Part shown: one piece after another, positions 1-9,321 of the stretch
Position numbering within the stretch: the stretch's first letter is position 1
Layout of the letters: every line of letters begins with the position of its first letter
Assembly: GCA_963708325.1 (NCBI GenBank)
Contig: OY970203.1
Location: 2,480,001-2,544,000 of the forward strand
DNA: 64,000 bases
Source of the DNA: G963708325 sp963708325
GTDB taxonomy: Bacteria; Actinomycetota; Thermoleophilia; Solirubrobacterales; 70-9
Direction: 5' to 3'
Program-made: the position numbers and the translations under genes
Notes under the pieces: generated by a model
Told to the model about the DNA's origin: nothing
The model's input: the letters and a program-made list of their open reading frames with translations, nothing else
Database searches by the model: none

Positions 1-1
1 C

Positions 2-37
2 GGCCGTCCCTTCTTCGAGAAGAGCCTGACCGGCTAG
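2..37 (+). CDS. C-terminal end of an unidentified protein (partial)
   Basis: An open frame enters from the left edge and stops at TAG 35-37. Only eleven residues are visible (GRPFFEKSLTG), too few to recognise a family. The codons look like ordinary high-GC coding sequence, but a chance open frame of this length cannot be excluded. The stretch 38-142 that follows, up to the convergent epimerase gene, shows no clear gene. Confidence 0.3.
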   Translation, partial: GRPFFEKSLTG

Positions 38-142
38 CGAGCCGGCCTGGGCACGGCGCGGGGCGCGGGCATGCGTCCGCGGCAAGTCAAAGGTGTCGTC
101 GCAGCCGCGGATGCATGTCCGCGACCCGCGCCCCCCGAGCGT

Positions 143-1054
143 CTAACCCAGCAGGTCCCTCAACGCCGGCTCGAGCTCGGTGAAGCGGAACTCGAAGCCG
201 AGGTCGAGCGCCCGTCGCGGCACCACCCGCAGGCTGGCGAGCGCGTTCTCGGCCATCTCGCTCCCCAGCATCGCCCGCAGCGCCAGCTTCGGCACGGGCG
301 CGACCGAGGGCCGGCCGAGCACGCGGCCCAGCGCCTTCGAGAACTCGCGGTTGGTCACCGGGTTGGGCGCCGTGGCGTTGATCGGGCCCGACGCGGCGGC
401 GGTGTCGAGCGCCCAGAGCAGCAGCCGCACCTCATCCTCGACGTGGATCCACGGCATGAACTGGCGCCCGCCGGCGAGCGGGCCGCCGACCCCGAGCCGG
501 AAGGGCAGCAGGAACCGCTTCAGCAGCCCGCCCCCGGGGCTGAGCACAAGCCCGGTGCGGATCCGCGCGACGCGCACGTCGCTTGCCGTCGCCTCCTCCG
601 CGGCCGCCTCCCAGGCGACGCAGACCTCGGCCCCGAAGCCGGCGCCATGGGAAGTGTCCTCGTCGACGATCGCCTCGCCGCGGTCGCCGTAGTAGCCGAC
701 CGCCGACTGGCTGACGAGCACGCGCGGCCCGGCCTCCGACGCCGCGATCGCGTGGACGAGGTTGCGCGTCGCGGTCTCACGCGACTCGCGGATTCGGCGC
801 TTGGCGTCGTCCGTCCAGCGCTGGTCGAGCGACTCCCCGACGAGGTTGATCGCGGCGTCGGCGCCGTCCACCGCCTCGGGCGGGGGACGGTGGGTCGTGG
901 GGTGCCACTCGTACCAGCTGATCACGTTGGCGCCGCCGCGCCGCGCTCGCTCCGGGTCGCGCGTGAGCCCGATCACGTCGTCGCCGCGCGCGGCCAGGGC
1001 ATCGCAGACCCGCGTGCCGATCAGGCCGGTCGCCCCGGTGACCATGACCCTCAT
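143..1054 (-). CDS. TIGR01777/YfcH-family NAD(P)-binding epimerase
   Basis: A 303-residue extended short-chain dehydrogenase of the YfcH (TIGR01777) family. The N-terminus carries the nucleotide-binding motif GATGLIG (residues 6-12) of a Rossmann fold. The family-typical SQSAVGYYGDRGE segment lies near residue 120. The C-terminal third contains PWIHVEDEV and the DUF1731-like tail. The substrate of this family is unknown. In cyanobacteria and plants relatives act in cell division or chloroplast division, but nothing here supports a specific role. The ATG in MRVMVTG was chosen over the ATG six codons upstream because the family begins right at the Rossmann strand. It lies downstream of, and in the same direction as, the malic enzyme gene with a 55-nt gap. 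Confidence 0.88.
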   Translation of the reverse strand: MRVMVTGATGLIGTRVCDALAARGDDVIGLTRDPERARRGGANVISWYEWHPTTHRPPPEAVDGADAAINLVGESLDQRWTDDAKRRIRESRETATRNLVHAIAASEAGPRVLVSQSAVGYYGDRGEAIVDEDTSHGAGFGAEVCVAWEAAAEEATASDVRVARIRTGLVLSPGGGLLKRFLLPFRLGVGGPLAGGRQFMPWIHVEDEVRLLLWALDTAAASGPINATAPNPVTNREFSKALGRVLGRPSVAPVPKLALRAMLGSEMAENALASLRVVPRRALDLGFEFRFTELEPALRDLLG

Positions 1055-1109
1055 GCCGCCCCCCGTCGCCACCGTGCCGGTCGGGTTCCCCGCCGTGCGC
1101 CGTGACGGT

Positions 1110-2573
<1,464 letters not shown>

Positions 2574-2670
2574 GCGGCGGCCAATCATAGGTACCGACGC
2601 CCGTGGCCCGGGGCCACGATGGAGGCGAATCGGCGGGGCGACGAGGGGCAGAGATCTCGCGCGGGGCGAC

Positions 2671-2693
2671 TTTGTCTCCTCGTGGGAGACAAA
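2671..2693 (+). promoter_or_regulatory. Perfect hairpin with the GTG start codon in its loop
   Basis: Arms TTTGTCTCC (2671-2679) and GGAGACAAA (2685-2693) are perfect 9-base complements around the loop TCGTG. The GTG in the loop (2682-2684) is the preferred start codon of the following AbiEi/DUF559 gene. It could be an operator for the winged-helix domain of that protein, or an RNA hairpin that hides the start. See the similar arrangement at 56239-56262. Confidence 0.55.
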
Positions 2694-3509
2694 CTCGCCC
2701 ATCCCGACCGAAAGATCGCTCGGATCGCGTCCCGCCAGCACGGCGTGATCACGATCGCGCAACTCGGAGTCGCGGGGATCGGACGCAAGGGCGCGTCCGC
2801 CCGCGTCCGCGCCGGCCGCCTGCACCGGGTCCATCGCGGCGTCTATGCGGTGGGCCATCGGCGGCTGGGCAACGAGGGCCGCTGGATGGCGGCGGTGCTC
2901 GCATGCGGCGAGGGAGCTTCGCTCAGCCATCGCAGCGCGGCTGCTCTGTGGGGCTTCGGCGCGGTGACGAGCGCGCCGGTGGACGTCAGCGTTCCGGGCC
3001 GGGCCGGGCGAGCGAGGCGGACGGGGATCAACTTGCACCGCCCTGCCTCGCTGACGCCTGCGGACGTCACCGCGCGCAGGGGAATCCCCGTCACCAAGCC
3101 GAGTCGCACGCTCGACGACCTGCGGCGGATCGCGCCGCCCGCCGAGCTGCGCCGGGCGATCCGCGAGGCGGAAGCGCTCGGGTTCGACACGGGCGGCCGC
3201 GACCTCGACCCCACCCGCAGCGAGCTTGAGCACCGCTTCCTGCGGCTCTGCCGCCGCCACCGGATCCCGCCACCTCGGGTCAACGTCGCCGTCGACGCCT
3301 TCGTCGTGGACTTCCTCTGGCCGGACAGCCGCCTGATCGTCGAGGTGGACGGCTACCGTTTCCACGGCGGACGCGAGGCCTTCGAAGCCGACCGCGCCAG
3401 GGACACGCGCCTGAAGCTGCTCGGATACGACGTCCTCCGCTTCACGTGGCGCCAGCTGAGCGAACAGCCAACCGCGGTGGCCCGTGCGCTCGGCACCCTG
3501 CTCCCCTGA
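2682..3509 (+). CDS. AbiEi-type winged-helix protein with DUF559 nuclease-like domain
   Basis: About 275 residues. The N-terminal 50 residues are an AbiEi-antitoxin-type winged helix (ARIASRQHGVITIAQL, then LHRVHRGVYAVGH). A middle region contains ACGEGASLSHRSAAALWGF and RGIPVTKPSRTLDDL. The C-terminus is a DUF559/Vsr-like PD-(D/E)XK fold with VDFLWPDSRLIVEVDGYRFH and a downstream RDTRLKLLGYDVLRFTWRQL. The candidate catalytic D and ExD residues are intact. The GTG at 2682 was chosen because it gives the same N-terminal length as the paralog at 55349-56251; an in-frame ATG at 2619 is an alternative. No partner toxin is adjacent. Such stand-alone proteins are common in this bacterial class; their function is unproven. 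Confidence 0.75.
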   Translation: MGDKLAHPDRKIARIASRQHGVITIAQLGVAGIGRKGASARVRAGRLHRVHRGVYAVGHRRLGNEGRWMAAVLACGEGASLSHRSAAALWGFGAVTSAPVDVSVPGRAGRARRTGINLHRPASLTPADVTARRGIPVTKPSRTLDDLRRIAPPAELRRAIREAEALGFDTGGRDLDPTRSELEHRFLRLCRRHRIPPPRVNVAVDAFVVDFLWPDSRLIVEVDGYRFHGGREAFEADRARDTRLKLLGYDVLRFTWRQLSEQPTAVARALGTLLP

Positions 3510-3601
3510 ATCGACGAGGCTCGGCGGCAGCCCGCGTTGCACATCTCAGTCGGGCAGCGTGGCCACAGGCCCTGGGCGATCGGCCCGGCGGGGGGCGACC
3601 G

Positions 3602-3607
3602 TAAGAT
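3602..3607 (+). promoter_or_regulatory. -10 element TAAGAT of polA (leaderless)
   Basis: TAAGAT lies 6 nt before the GTG start of polA, the spacing expected if transcription begins at or next to the start codon. There is no Shine-Dalgarno motif, consistent with a leaderless mRNA. No convincing -35 element is visible. Confidence 0.45.
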
Positions 3608-3613
3608 CAGGGC

Positions 3614-6280
3614 GTGCCCGCCGCGAAGACCAAGACGACGCAGCCGAGCGAAGCTGCGAAGACGGAGGCGAAGGAGGCCGGCGCCCCCGCCGGCGACGAG
3701 CTGTTCCTGATCGACGGGAACTCGCTCGCATACCGGGCCTTCTTCGCCCTGCCGGAGGAGATGGCGACGTCCGACGGCCGGCCGACGAACGCGATCTACG
3801 GGTTCGCGGCGATGATGGTGAAGATCATCGCCGAGCACCGTCCGGCCGCGGTGGTCGTCGCCTGGGATGCGGGCATGTCCGGCCGCGAGGTCGCCTACGA
3901 GCCGTACAAGGCGCAGCGCAAGCCGCGACCCGACCTCCTGAGGGAGCAGTGGCCGCACCTGATGCCGCTGGCCGAGGCCTTCGGGTTCGCCAACGTGAAG
4001 GTGGAGGGCTACGAGGCCGACGACGTGATCGCCAGCCTGGTGCGCCAGGCGCGCGAGCGCGAGCTGCCGGTGATGGTGGTGTCCGGCGACCGCGACGTCT
4101 ACCAGGTGGTCGGCGACGGCGTCCGGGTGATGACGACGTCGCGCGGAATCACCGATACGCGCATCTACGATCGCGACGGGGTGATCGAGCGCTACGGGGT
4201 GCCGCCCGAGCTGGTGCCCGACCTGATCGGGCTGAAGGGAGACACCTCCGACAACATCCCCGGCGTCCCCGGGATCGGCGACAAGACGGCCGCCCAGCTG
4301 CTGCAGCAGTTCGGGTCGCTGGAGAAGGTGCTGGAGAGCGTCGACGAGATCTCCGGGGCGAAGCGCAAGCAGAACCTCACCGACCATGCCGAGGACGCCC
4401 GTGTGTCGAAGCAGCTGGCGACGCTCCAGGACGAGATCGAGACCGGCATCGAACTGAGCGAGCTGGTCGGACAGCGGCCCGACCGCAGCCGCCTGCGGGA
4501 GATCGCCCGCGAGTTCGAGCTGCGCCAGGTGATCCTCCGGCTGGAGGAGGCGCTGGGCGAGCAGGCGCTTCCGCCCGAGCAGGCGGCGGAGACGCTGGAC
4601 GCCGAAGCCACCGAGGGGGCCGTCGCCGACCTCGCCGAGGGCCCCGTCGCCCTGGCCGTCGCCGAGGGCCGATGGGCCGCGAGCGACGGCAGCGCGCTGG
4701 TCGCGGGCGACGCAACCGACCTCGAGGCGCTGGCGGCGCAGCTGAGGCAGCGGCCGATCGTCGCCCATGACGCGAAGTCGCTCGGCGGCGGCGCTCGCCA
4801 CGGCCTGCTGGCGGCCGCCCCGGGGCTCGACCTCGACCACGACACGATGGTGGCGGCCTACCTGATCGACCCGTCCAAGCGCTCCTACGAGCTGCTCGAG
4901 CTGGGGGCGAGCGAGAACCTTGCGGTCGCCTCGGCGTCGCCCGGCGAGCAGCAGCTCGCCCTCGACGACGAGGCGGCGCCGCCCCTGGACCCGGCCGCGG
5001 AGGCGCGCCTCGTCGCCGAGCTGGCGCCACGCCAGCGCCGGCGCCTCGAGGAGCTGGGCCTGCAGCGCGTGATGGCCGAGGTCGAGATGCCGCTGGTGGA
5101 GCTGCTGGCGGCGATGGAGCGCGTCGGCCTGCGGCTCGACCCCGAGCGGCTGGCCGATGTCGGTCGCGGCATGGCCGGGCAGGCCGCCGCCCTTCAGGAG
5201 GAGATCTGGAAGCTGGCCGGCCACGAGTTCGTGATCGGCTCCCCCAAGCAGCTCGAAGAGGTCCTTTTCGGCGAGCTGGGGCTGACCCGCAAGCGCCGCG
5301 GCAAGACCGGCTACTCGACCGACGCGCGGGTGCTCAACCAGATCCGCGACGAGCACGAGATCGTGCCTCTGATCGAGCGCTGGCGGGAGCTGACCAAGCT
5401 GAAGAACACCTACCTGGACACGCTCCCCGACGCGATCGACCCCGAGACCGGCCGCATCCACACGACGTTCAACCAGACCGCGACCACCACCGGCCGGCTG
5501 TCGAGCACCAACCCGAACCTGCAGAACATCCCGATCCGCTCGGAGATCGGGCGGCCGGTGCGCTCCTGCTTCGTAGCCGAGCCCGGCGCGCGGCTGCTCT
5601 CGGCCGACTACAGCCAGGTCGAGCTGCGGGTGCTCGCCCACGTCGCCGGCGAGGAGGCGCTGCGCGAGATCTTCCGGCGCGGCGAGGACGTGCACGCCGC
5701 CACCGCCTCGGAGATCCTCGGGGTGGCGCCCGAGGACGTCGGGCCCGCCGAGCGGTCGAAGGCGAAAATGGTCAACTTCGGCATCGTCTACGGGCTCTCG
5801 GCCTTCGGCCTCGCCGATCGGCTCGGGATCCCGCAGGAGGAGGCGAGCGAGTTCATCGAGCGCTACCTGGGCCGGTTCCCCGCCGTCCAGGACTTCATCC
5901 GCGACACGATTGCGACCGCCGAGAAGCAGGGCTACGTGACCACGCTGATGGGGCGCCGGCGGGAGATCCGCGAGCTGCGCTCGGGCCAGCGCCAGCGCCG
6001 CCTGCTGGGCGAGCGGCTCGCCGTGAACACGGTGATCCAGGGCACCGCCGCCGACATCATCAAGCTGGCCATGGTGCGCTGCCACCGCGCCCTGGCGGAG
6101 GCCGGGATGGAGACGCGCCTGGTCCTGCAGATCCACGACGAGCTGCTCTTCGAGGGGCCGGAGGCGGAGATGGACGCCGCCGATGCGCTGGTTCGCGAGC
6201 AGATGTGCACCGCGTTCGACCTCGACCCGCCGCTGGCGATCGATTTGGGCGTGGGGGAGGACTGGCTCTCGGCGAAGTAG
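3614..6280 (+). CDS. polA: DNA polymerase I
   Basis: 888 residues, full length for family A polymerases. The 5'-3' exonuclease domain (about 30-320) starts with LFLIDGNSLAYRAFFALP. The middle 3'-5' exonuclease-like region (about 330-480) lacks the catalytic DxE pair: the expected strand reads GPVALAVAEGRW, so proofreading is probably absent, as in many Gram-positive enzymes. The polymerase domain holds motif A SADYSQVELR (about 663), motif B RSKAKMVNFGIVYG (about 715) and motif C QIHDELLFE (about 840). It fills gaps in repair and replaces Okazaki primers. The start is GTG 3614 directly after a -10-like TAAGAT. It converges with the sigma-factor gene. Confidence 0.97.
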   Translation: MPAAKTKTTQPSEAAKTEAKEAGAPAGDELFLIDGNSLAYRAFFALPEEMATSDGRPTNAIYGFAAMMVKIIAEHRPAAVVVAWDAGMSGREVAYEPYKAQRKPRPDLLREQWPHLMPLAEAFGFANVKVEGYEADDVIASLVRQARERELPVMVVSGDRDVYQVVGDGVRVMTTSRGITDTRIYDRDGVIERYGVPPELVPDLIGLKGDTSDNIPGVPGIGDKTAAQLLQQFGSLEKVLESVDEISGAKRKQNLTDHAEDARVSKQLATLQDEIETGIELSELVGQRPDRSRLREIAREFELRQVILRLEEALGEQALPPEQAAETLDAEATEGAVADLAEGPVALAVAEGRWAASDGSALVAGDATDLEALAAQLRQRPIVAHDAKSLGGGARHGLLAAAPGLDLDHDTMVAAYLIDPSKRSYELLELGASENLAVASASPGEQQLALDDEAAPPLDPAAEARLVAELAPRQRRRLEELGLQRVMAEVEMPLVELLAAMERVGLRLDPERLADVGRGMAGQAAALQEEIWKLAGHEFVIGSPKQLEEVLFGELGLTRKRRGKTGYSTDARVLNQIRDEHEIVPLIERWRELTKLKNTYLDTLPDAIDPETGRIHTTFNQTATTTGRLSSTNPNLQNIPIRSEIGRPVRSCFVAEPGARLLSADYSQVELRVLAHVAGEEALREIFRRGEDVHAATASEILGVAPEDVGPAERSKAKMVNFGIVYGLSAFGLADRLGIPQEEASEFIERYLGRFPAVQDFIRDTIATAEKQGYVTTLMGRRREIRELRSGQRQRRLLGERLAVNTVIQGTAADIIKLAMVRCHRALAEAGMETRLVLQIHDELLFEGPEAEMDAADALVREQMCTAFDLDPPLAIDLGVGEDWLSAK

Positions 6281-6326
6281 CGCCCGGGGCGTCGGCTGAC
6301 CACGGCGGGCAGGGCGCCCGGAACGA

Positions 6327-6356
6327 GAGAGAGCGGACCCGAGGGCCCGCTCTCTC
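6327..6356. terminator. Bidirectional hairpin between polA and the sigma gene
   Basis: GAGAGAGCGG (6327-6336) and CCGCTCTCTC (6347-6356) form a perfect 10-bp stem, with CCC/GGG able to pair in the apical part. It sits between two convergent genes. There is no strong T-run on either side, so it is a hairpin terminator of the actinobacterial type rather than a textbook intrinsic terminator. Confidence 0.6.
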
Positions 6357-6375
6357 CTTGGGGGATGCGCCGCTG

Positions 6376-7641
6376 CTAGTCGCTCGAGCCGCTGGTGCCG
6401 CCGGAGTCGCCGGAGCGCTCGGAGCCGCCGGACCCGTCGGAGCCGCCGTCGGAGCCGCTCGAGTCGAACTCGATTGAGCCCGAGTCGCCGGATCCGCTGG
6501 AGCCGGAGTCGCCGGAGCCCGAGCTGCCCGAAGGATCCTCGCCGCCGCCGGGGCCGCTGTCGCCGCCGCCGCCGCTGCCGGGGCCGCTGCTGCCGCTGCC
6601 GGAGCCGCCGCCCGAGCCTTCTGGGCCGCCGCCCGGTCCGGTCTTGCCGCCCGGACCGGCCTTGGCGCCGGGGCCGGACCCTCCGGGGGCGCCGCTTGCC
6701 TTGCCCGAGCCGCCGGAGCCGGAGCCGGCGCCGCGCGCGTCGCCGGCGACGTTCGCCGAGCCGCCGGCGCCGCTCGCGGACAAGGTGGCGGCGGAGCTTC
6801 CGGAGGCGTCGGCGGCATCTGTCTGCGCGGCCTGGGCCTGGTCGAGCGCCGTCGCGGGCTTGCCGGAGAAGTGGTCGTGCAGGGCGGCGCCGGCGAACAC
6901 CGAGGCGGCGGCGGCCATGATCGCGGTGCCGCCCTTCAGCGCGGCGGCGACGCCGCCGCCAGCGCTCAGTCCCGCGGCCCCCGCGGCGCCGGCCGTGGTC
7001 GGGTCGATCTCGCCCTGTCCGGCGCGATCGAGCCAGCGGATCAGGGGCAGCGGCACCAGCGCGCCGGCGCCGGCGCGCAGCGCCTCGCGGGCCCGGTAGA
7101 CGAGCTGGCGGACCGCGCCCCGCGAGACCCGCAGCTCGGCGGCGATCTCGTCCTGGCTGAGGCCCTCCAGCTCCTGCTTGACCAGGGCTTCGCGCTGCGG
7201 GCCGGGCAGCCCCCGCAGCCCGGCGAGCAGCGCGGCCACCGTCTCGCGACGCTCGAGCGCCTGCGGCGGCTGCTCGACGCCGTCGTAGTTCTCGTCGAGC
7301 TGCTCGTGCGGGCGGCGGTGCGCGCGCAGGTCGTTCAGGGCCGTGTTGCGGACGATCCGGTACAGCCACGCCCGGAGGTGCATGTCCGCCTCGCTGCCGC
7401 GCAGCGCGACGAAGGCGCTGGCCAGGGAATCCTGGACGACGTCGTCGGCGCGGTGGGCCTCGGTGATCGCGCCGGCGTAGGCGACCAGGCTGGGACGGTA
7501 GCGGCGCACCACCTCCTCGAAGGCGTGGTCGTCGCCGCCGCGGAACAGCGCCACCAGGCGGCGGTCCGGCTGCATCCGCAGCGCGATCCCGGCGATCCCG
7601 GACGGCGCGGCGCGCTGCTCCTTGGCTTGCCCCTCAGACAC
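6376..7641 (-). CDS. ECF sigma factor with transmembrane segment and Gly/Ser-rich tail
   Basis: Region 2 is FEEVVRRYRPSLVAYA ... ADDVVQDSLASAFVAL with RAWLYRIVRNTALNDLR. Region 4 is LPGPQREALVKQELEGLSQDEIAAELRVSRGAVRQLVYRARE, cited here by its key parts LSQDEIAAEL and SRGAVRQL. After region 4 come a hydrophobic segment (GGTAIMAAAASVFAGAAL, about residue 245) and about 150 residues rich in Gly, Ser, Pro and Asp that would lie outside the cell. No anti-sigma gene is adjacent, so the tail may do that job in cis. GTG 7641 is preferred for its AGGA motif 6 nt upstream; ATG 7659 is an alternative. Confidence 0.82.
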   Translation of the reverse strand: MSEGQAKEQRAAPSGIAGIALRMQPDRRLVALFRGGDDHAFEEVVRRYRPSLVAYAGAITEAHRADDVVQDSLASAFVALRGSEADMHLRAWLYRIVRNTALNDLRAHRRPHEQLDENYDGVEQPPQALERRETVAALLAGLRGLPGPQREALVKQELEGLSQDEIAAELRVSRGAVRQLVYRAREALRAGAGALVPLPLIRWLDRAGQGEIDPTTAGAAGAAGLSAGGGVAAALKGGTAIMAAAASVFAGAALHDHFSGKPATALDQAQAAQTDAADASGSSAATLSASGAGGSANVAGDARGAGSGSGGSGKASGAPGGSGPGAKAGPGGKTGPGGGPEGSGGGSGSGSSGPGSGGGGDSGPGGGEDPSGSSGSGDSGSSGSGDSGSIEFDSSGSDGGSDGSGGSERSGDSGGTSGSSD

Positions 7642-7815
7642 GTCTCTTCCTATCGGCATTCCCCGGAAATGGCACACGAGAGTACGGCTCGATGCGGCGA
7701 CCCGTTCAGATAACACCCGATCCGATAGCGGAATCACGGTTCAAATCGCATTTTTCGGACAGAATGCCGACCGACAGTGAGCATTCCTGGCTGCCAACCC
7801 CGCATGGGCTGACAC

Positions 7816-8253
7816 GTGGACCGCAGCATCGCCGTGATCGCCACTGCCCTCGCCGGGGCGCTGATCGCGCTGCAGCCCCCCGTAAACGCCGGCCTGTCGC
7901 GCGCCACCGGGCACCTTGCCGCGGCGTTCGTCTCGTTCCTGGTCGGCACGCTCGCCCTCGCCGTCCTGGTCGTGGTCAGCGGCAAGGCCGGCGGCCTCGG
8001 GTCGACGTTCGACGTCCGCTGGTACTACCTGATCGGCGGCCTGCTCGGGATCGTCTACGTCACCGCGGCGTTGGTCACCGTCAGCTCGATCGGCGCCGGC
8101 GGCGTCGCCGCCGCCACGATCACGGGCCAGCTGACCGCGGCGGTGGTGATCGACCGGCTCGGCATCCTCGGGCTGGACCGGGTCCCGATCTCCGGCGCCC
8201 GCATCCTCGGCGTGGGCCTGCTCCTCTGCGGCACGTTCCTCGTGGTGCGGTAG
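7816..8253 (+). CDS. DMT-superfamily transporter, YdcZ/DUF606 family
   Basis: 145 residues with about five hydrophobic helices, starting DRSIAVIATALAGALIALQPPVNAGL and ending GARILGVGLLLCGTFLVVR (cited in part). The length and end match complete single-domain YdcZ (DUF606) proteins, inner-membrane proteins of unproven substrate that work as pairs or dimers. The start is GTG 7816. The TAG stop (8251-8253) is part of the target hexamer of the IS481 element that begins at 8255, so the insertion left the gene intact. Confidence 0.8.
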   Translation: MDRSIAVIATALAGALIALQPPVNAGLSRATGHLAAAFVSFLVGTLALAVLVVVSGKAGGLGSTFDVRWYYLIGGLLGIVYVTAALVTVSSIGAGGVAAATITGQLTAAVVIDRLGILGLDRVPISGARILGVGLLLCGTFLVVR

Positions 8254-8254
8254 G

Positions 8255-9300
8255 TGAACCGCCCACACACGTTGTGAACAGCTGAAAAGCCATCCGGGCC
8301 CGTCCAGAGGCTGTGGGTGTCAAAGCTCACCGCCCAAGGAGGACCCGGATGAAGGTTCACGCTAACGCTGCCCTCGGACCCGCGGGAAGGCTCGCACTGG
8401 TCCGCCAGATCGAATCGGGGATGACGTTGAGGGCGGCAGCTGCCGCCCTCAACGTGGCGCCGGCCACCGCACATCGTTGGTGGCATCGCTGGCTCAGCGC
8501 CAGTCATGCCGAACGTCGAAGCGGCGCTTGGATAGCCGATCGCTCCTCACGGCCCCATCGCCAGCCACGACGGCTCTCGGCCACCGAGGAGGAGCCGATC
8601 CTGCGGGCGCGCCGCCAGACCAACCTGGGACCGGGCCGCCTCGCTGGGATCTGCCGCCGGGCCCGCTCGACGATCTGGAAGGTGCTGGCCCGACACGGGC
8701 TCTCTCGCCGGCGCCGCGGCGAGCGACAGACGTTCCGCCGCTATGAATGGTCGCGGCCAGGGGCCCTGCTCCACATCGACGTCAAGCGCCTGGCGCGCTT
8801 CGAGCGCCCCGGACACGCGGTCACCGGCCGCCGCGAGGAACGAAGCCGCAAGGTCGGCTGGGTCTACCTGCACGTCGTGGTCGACGACCACTCCCGCTAC
8901 ACCCACGTCGAACAACACGGGCGCGAGGACGCCGAGACCAACGCCGCCTGCCTCGAGCGGGCGATCGCCGAGTTCGCAGAGCTCGGCATGGCCCCGGTCG
9001 AGGCGGTAATGTCAGACAACGCCAAGGTCTACGGCTCGCGCCGCTTCGGGGAGGTGATCGAGCGAGCCGGGGCCCGTCACATCCTCACCCCGCCCTACAC
9101 GCCGCGGTGGAACGGCAAGGCCGAGCGTTTCATCCGAACGCTCCAAGAGGAGTGGGCATATGCCCACTCCTGGCCCTCTTCAGCCGAGCGGGCTCGAGCC
9201 CTGCGATCCTTCGTTCGCTACTACAACCGAGCGAGGCCCCACAGCTCGCTGGGGGACCGGCCGCCGATCAGCCGTGTTCACAACGTCCGTGGGCAGGACA
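8255..9300 (+). mobile_element. IS481-family insertion sequence, copy 1
   Basis: A 1046-bp element bounded by 26-bp imperfect terminal inverted repeats (8255-8280 and 9275-9300, 21 of 26 matching, shared core ACGTTGTGAACA). The ends are 5'-TG...CA-3'. Flanking hexamers are GGTAGG (left) and GCTAGA (right), resembling the NCTAGN target known for IS481 of Bordetella. One transposase gene fills it. The second copy at 38290-39350 has the same end design but clearly diverged protein. Confidence 0.85.
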
Positions 9301-9305
9301 GCTAG
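8349..9305 (+). CDS. IS481-family transposase
   Basis: 318 residues. The N-terminal helix-turn-helix region reads LVRQIESGMTLRAAAAALNV, followed by a second HTH near LAGICRRARSTIWKVL. The DDE catalytic core shows LLHIDVKRLARF (first D), VEAVMSDNAKVYG (second D) and WNGKAERFIRTLQEEWAY (E). The gene is intact. The last codons are CAG GAC AGC TAG: the TAG (9303-9305) lies outside the element in the flanking CTAG, so the stop codon comes from the target site. The transposase start is preceded by the Shine-Dalgarno-like AAGGAGGA at 8336-8343. Confidence 0.93.
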   Translation: MKVHANAALGPAGRLALVRQIESGMTLRAAAAALNVAPATAHRWWHRWLSASHAERRSGAWIADRSSRPHRQPRRLSATEEEPILRARRQTNLGPGRLAGICRRARSTIWKVLARHGLSRRRRGERQTFRRYEWSRPGALLHIDVKRLARFERPGHAVTGRREERSRKVGWVYLHVVVDDHSRYTHVEQHGREDAETNAACLERAIAEFAELGMAPVEAVMSDNAKVYGSRRFGEVIERAGARHILTPPYTPRWNGKAERFIRTLQEEWAYAHSWPSSAERARALRSFVRYYNRARPHSSLGDRPPISRVHNVRGQDS

Positions 9306-9321
9306 ACCCGGCGCCGGCGGC

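Noticed and set aside
6376..6900. A separate Ser/Gly/Pro-rich protein on the plus strand (6395-7099)
   Set aside because: It is antisense to the low-complexity tail of the sigma factor and has no ribosome-binding site or domain.
3353..7369. A 1338-codon open frame on the minus strand over polA and the sigma gene
   Set aside because: It is antisense to polA, whose motifs are complete. Composition (Arg, Gly, Leu, His runs) is typical of reverse frames in GC-rich DNA.
8271..8280. A Rex operator half-site in the IS481 end (TTGTGAACA)
   Set aside because: The second half-site is missing and the sequence is part of the element's inverted repeat in all four ends.
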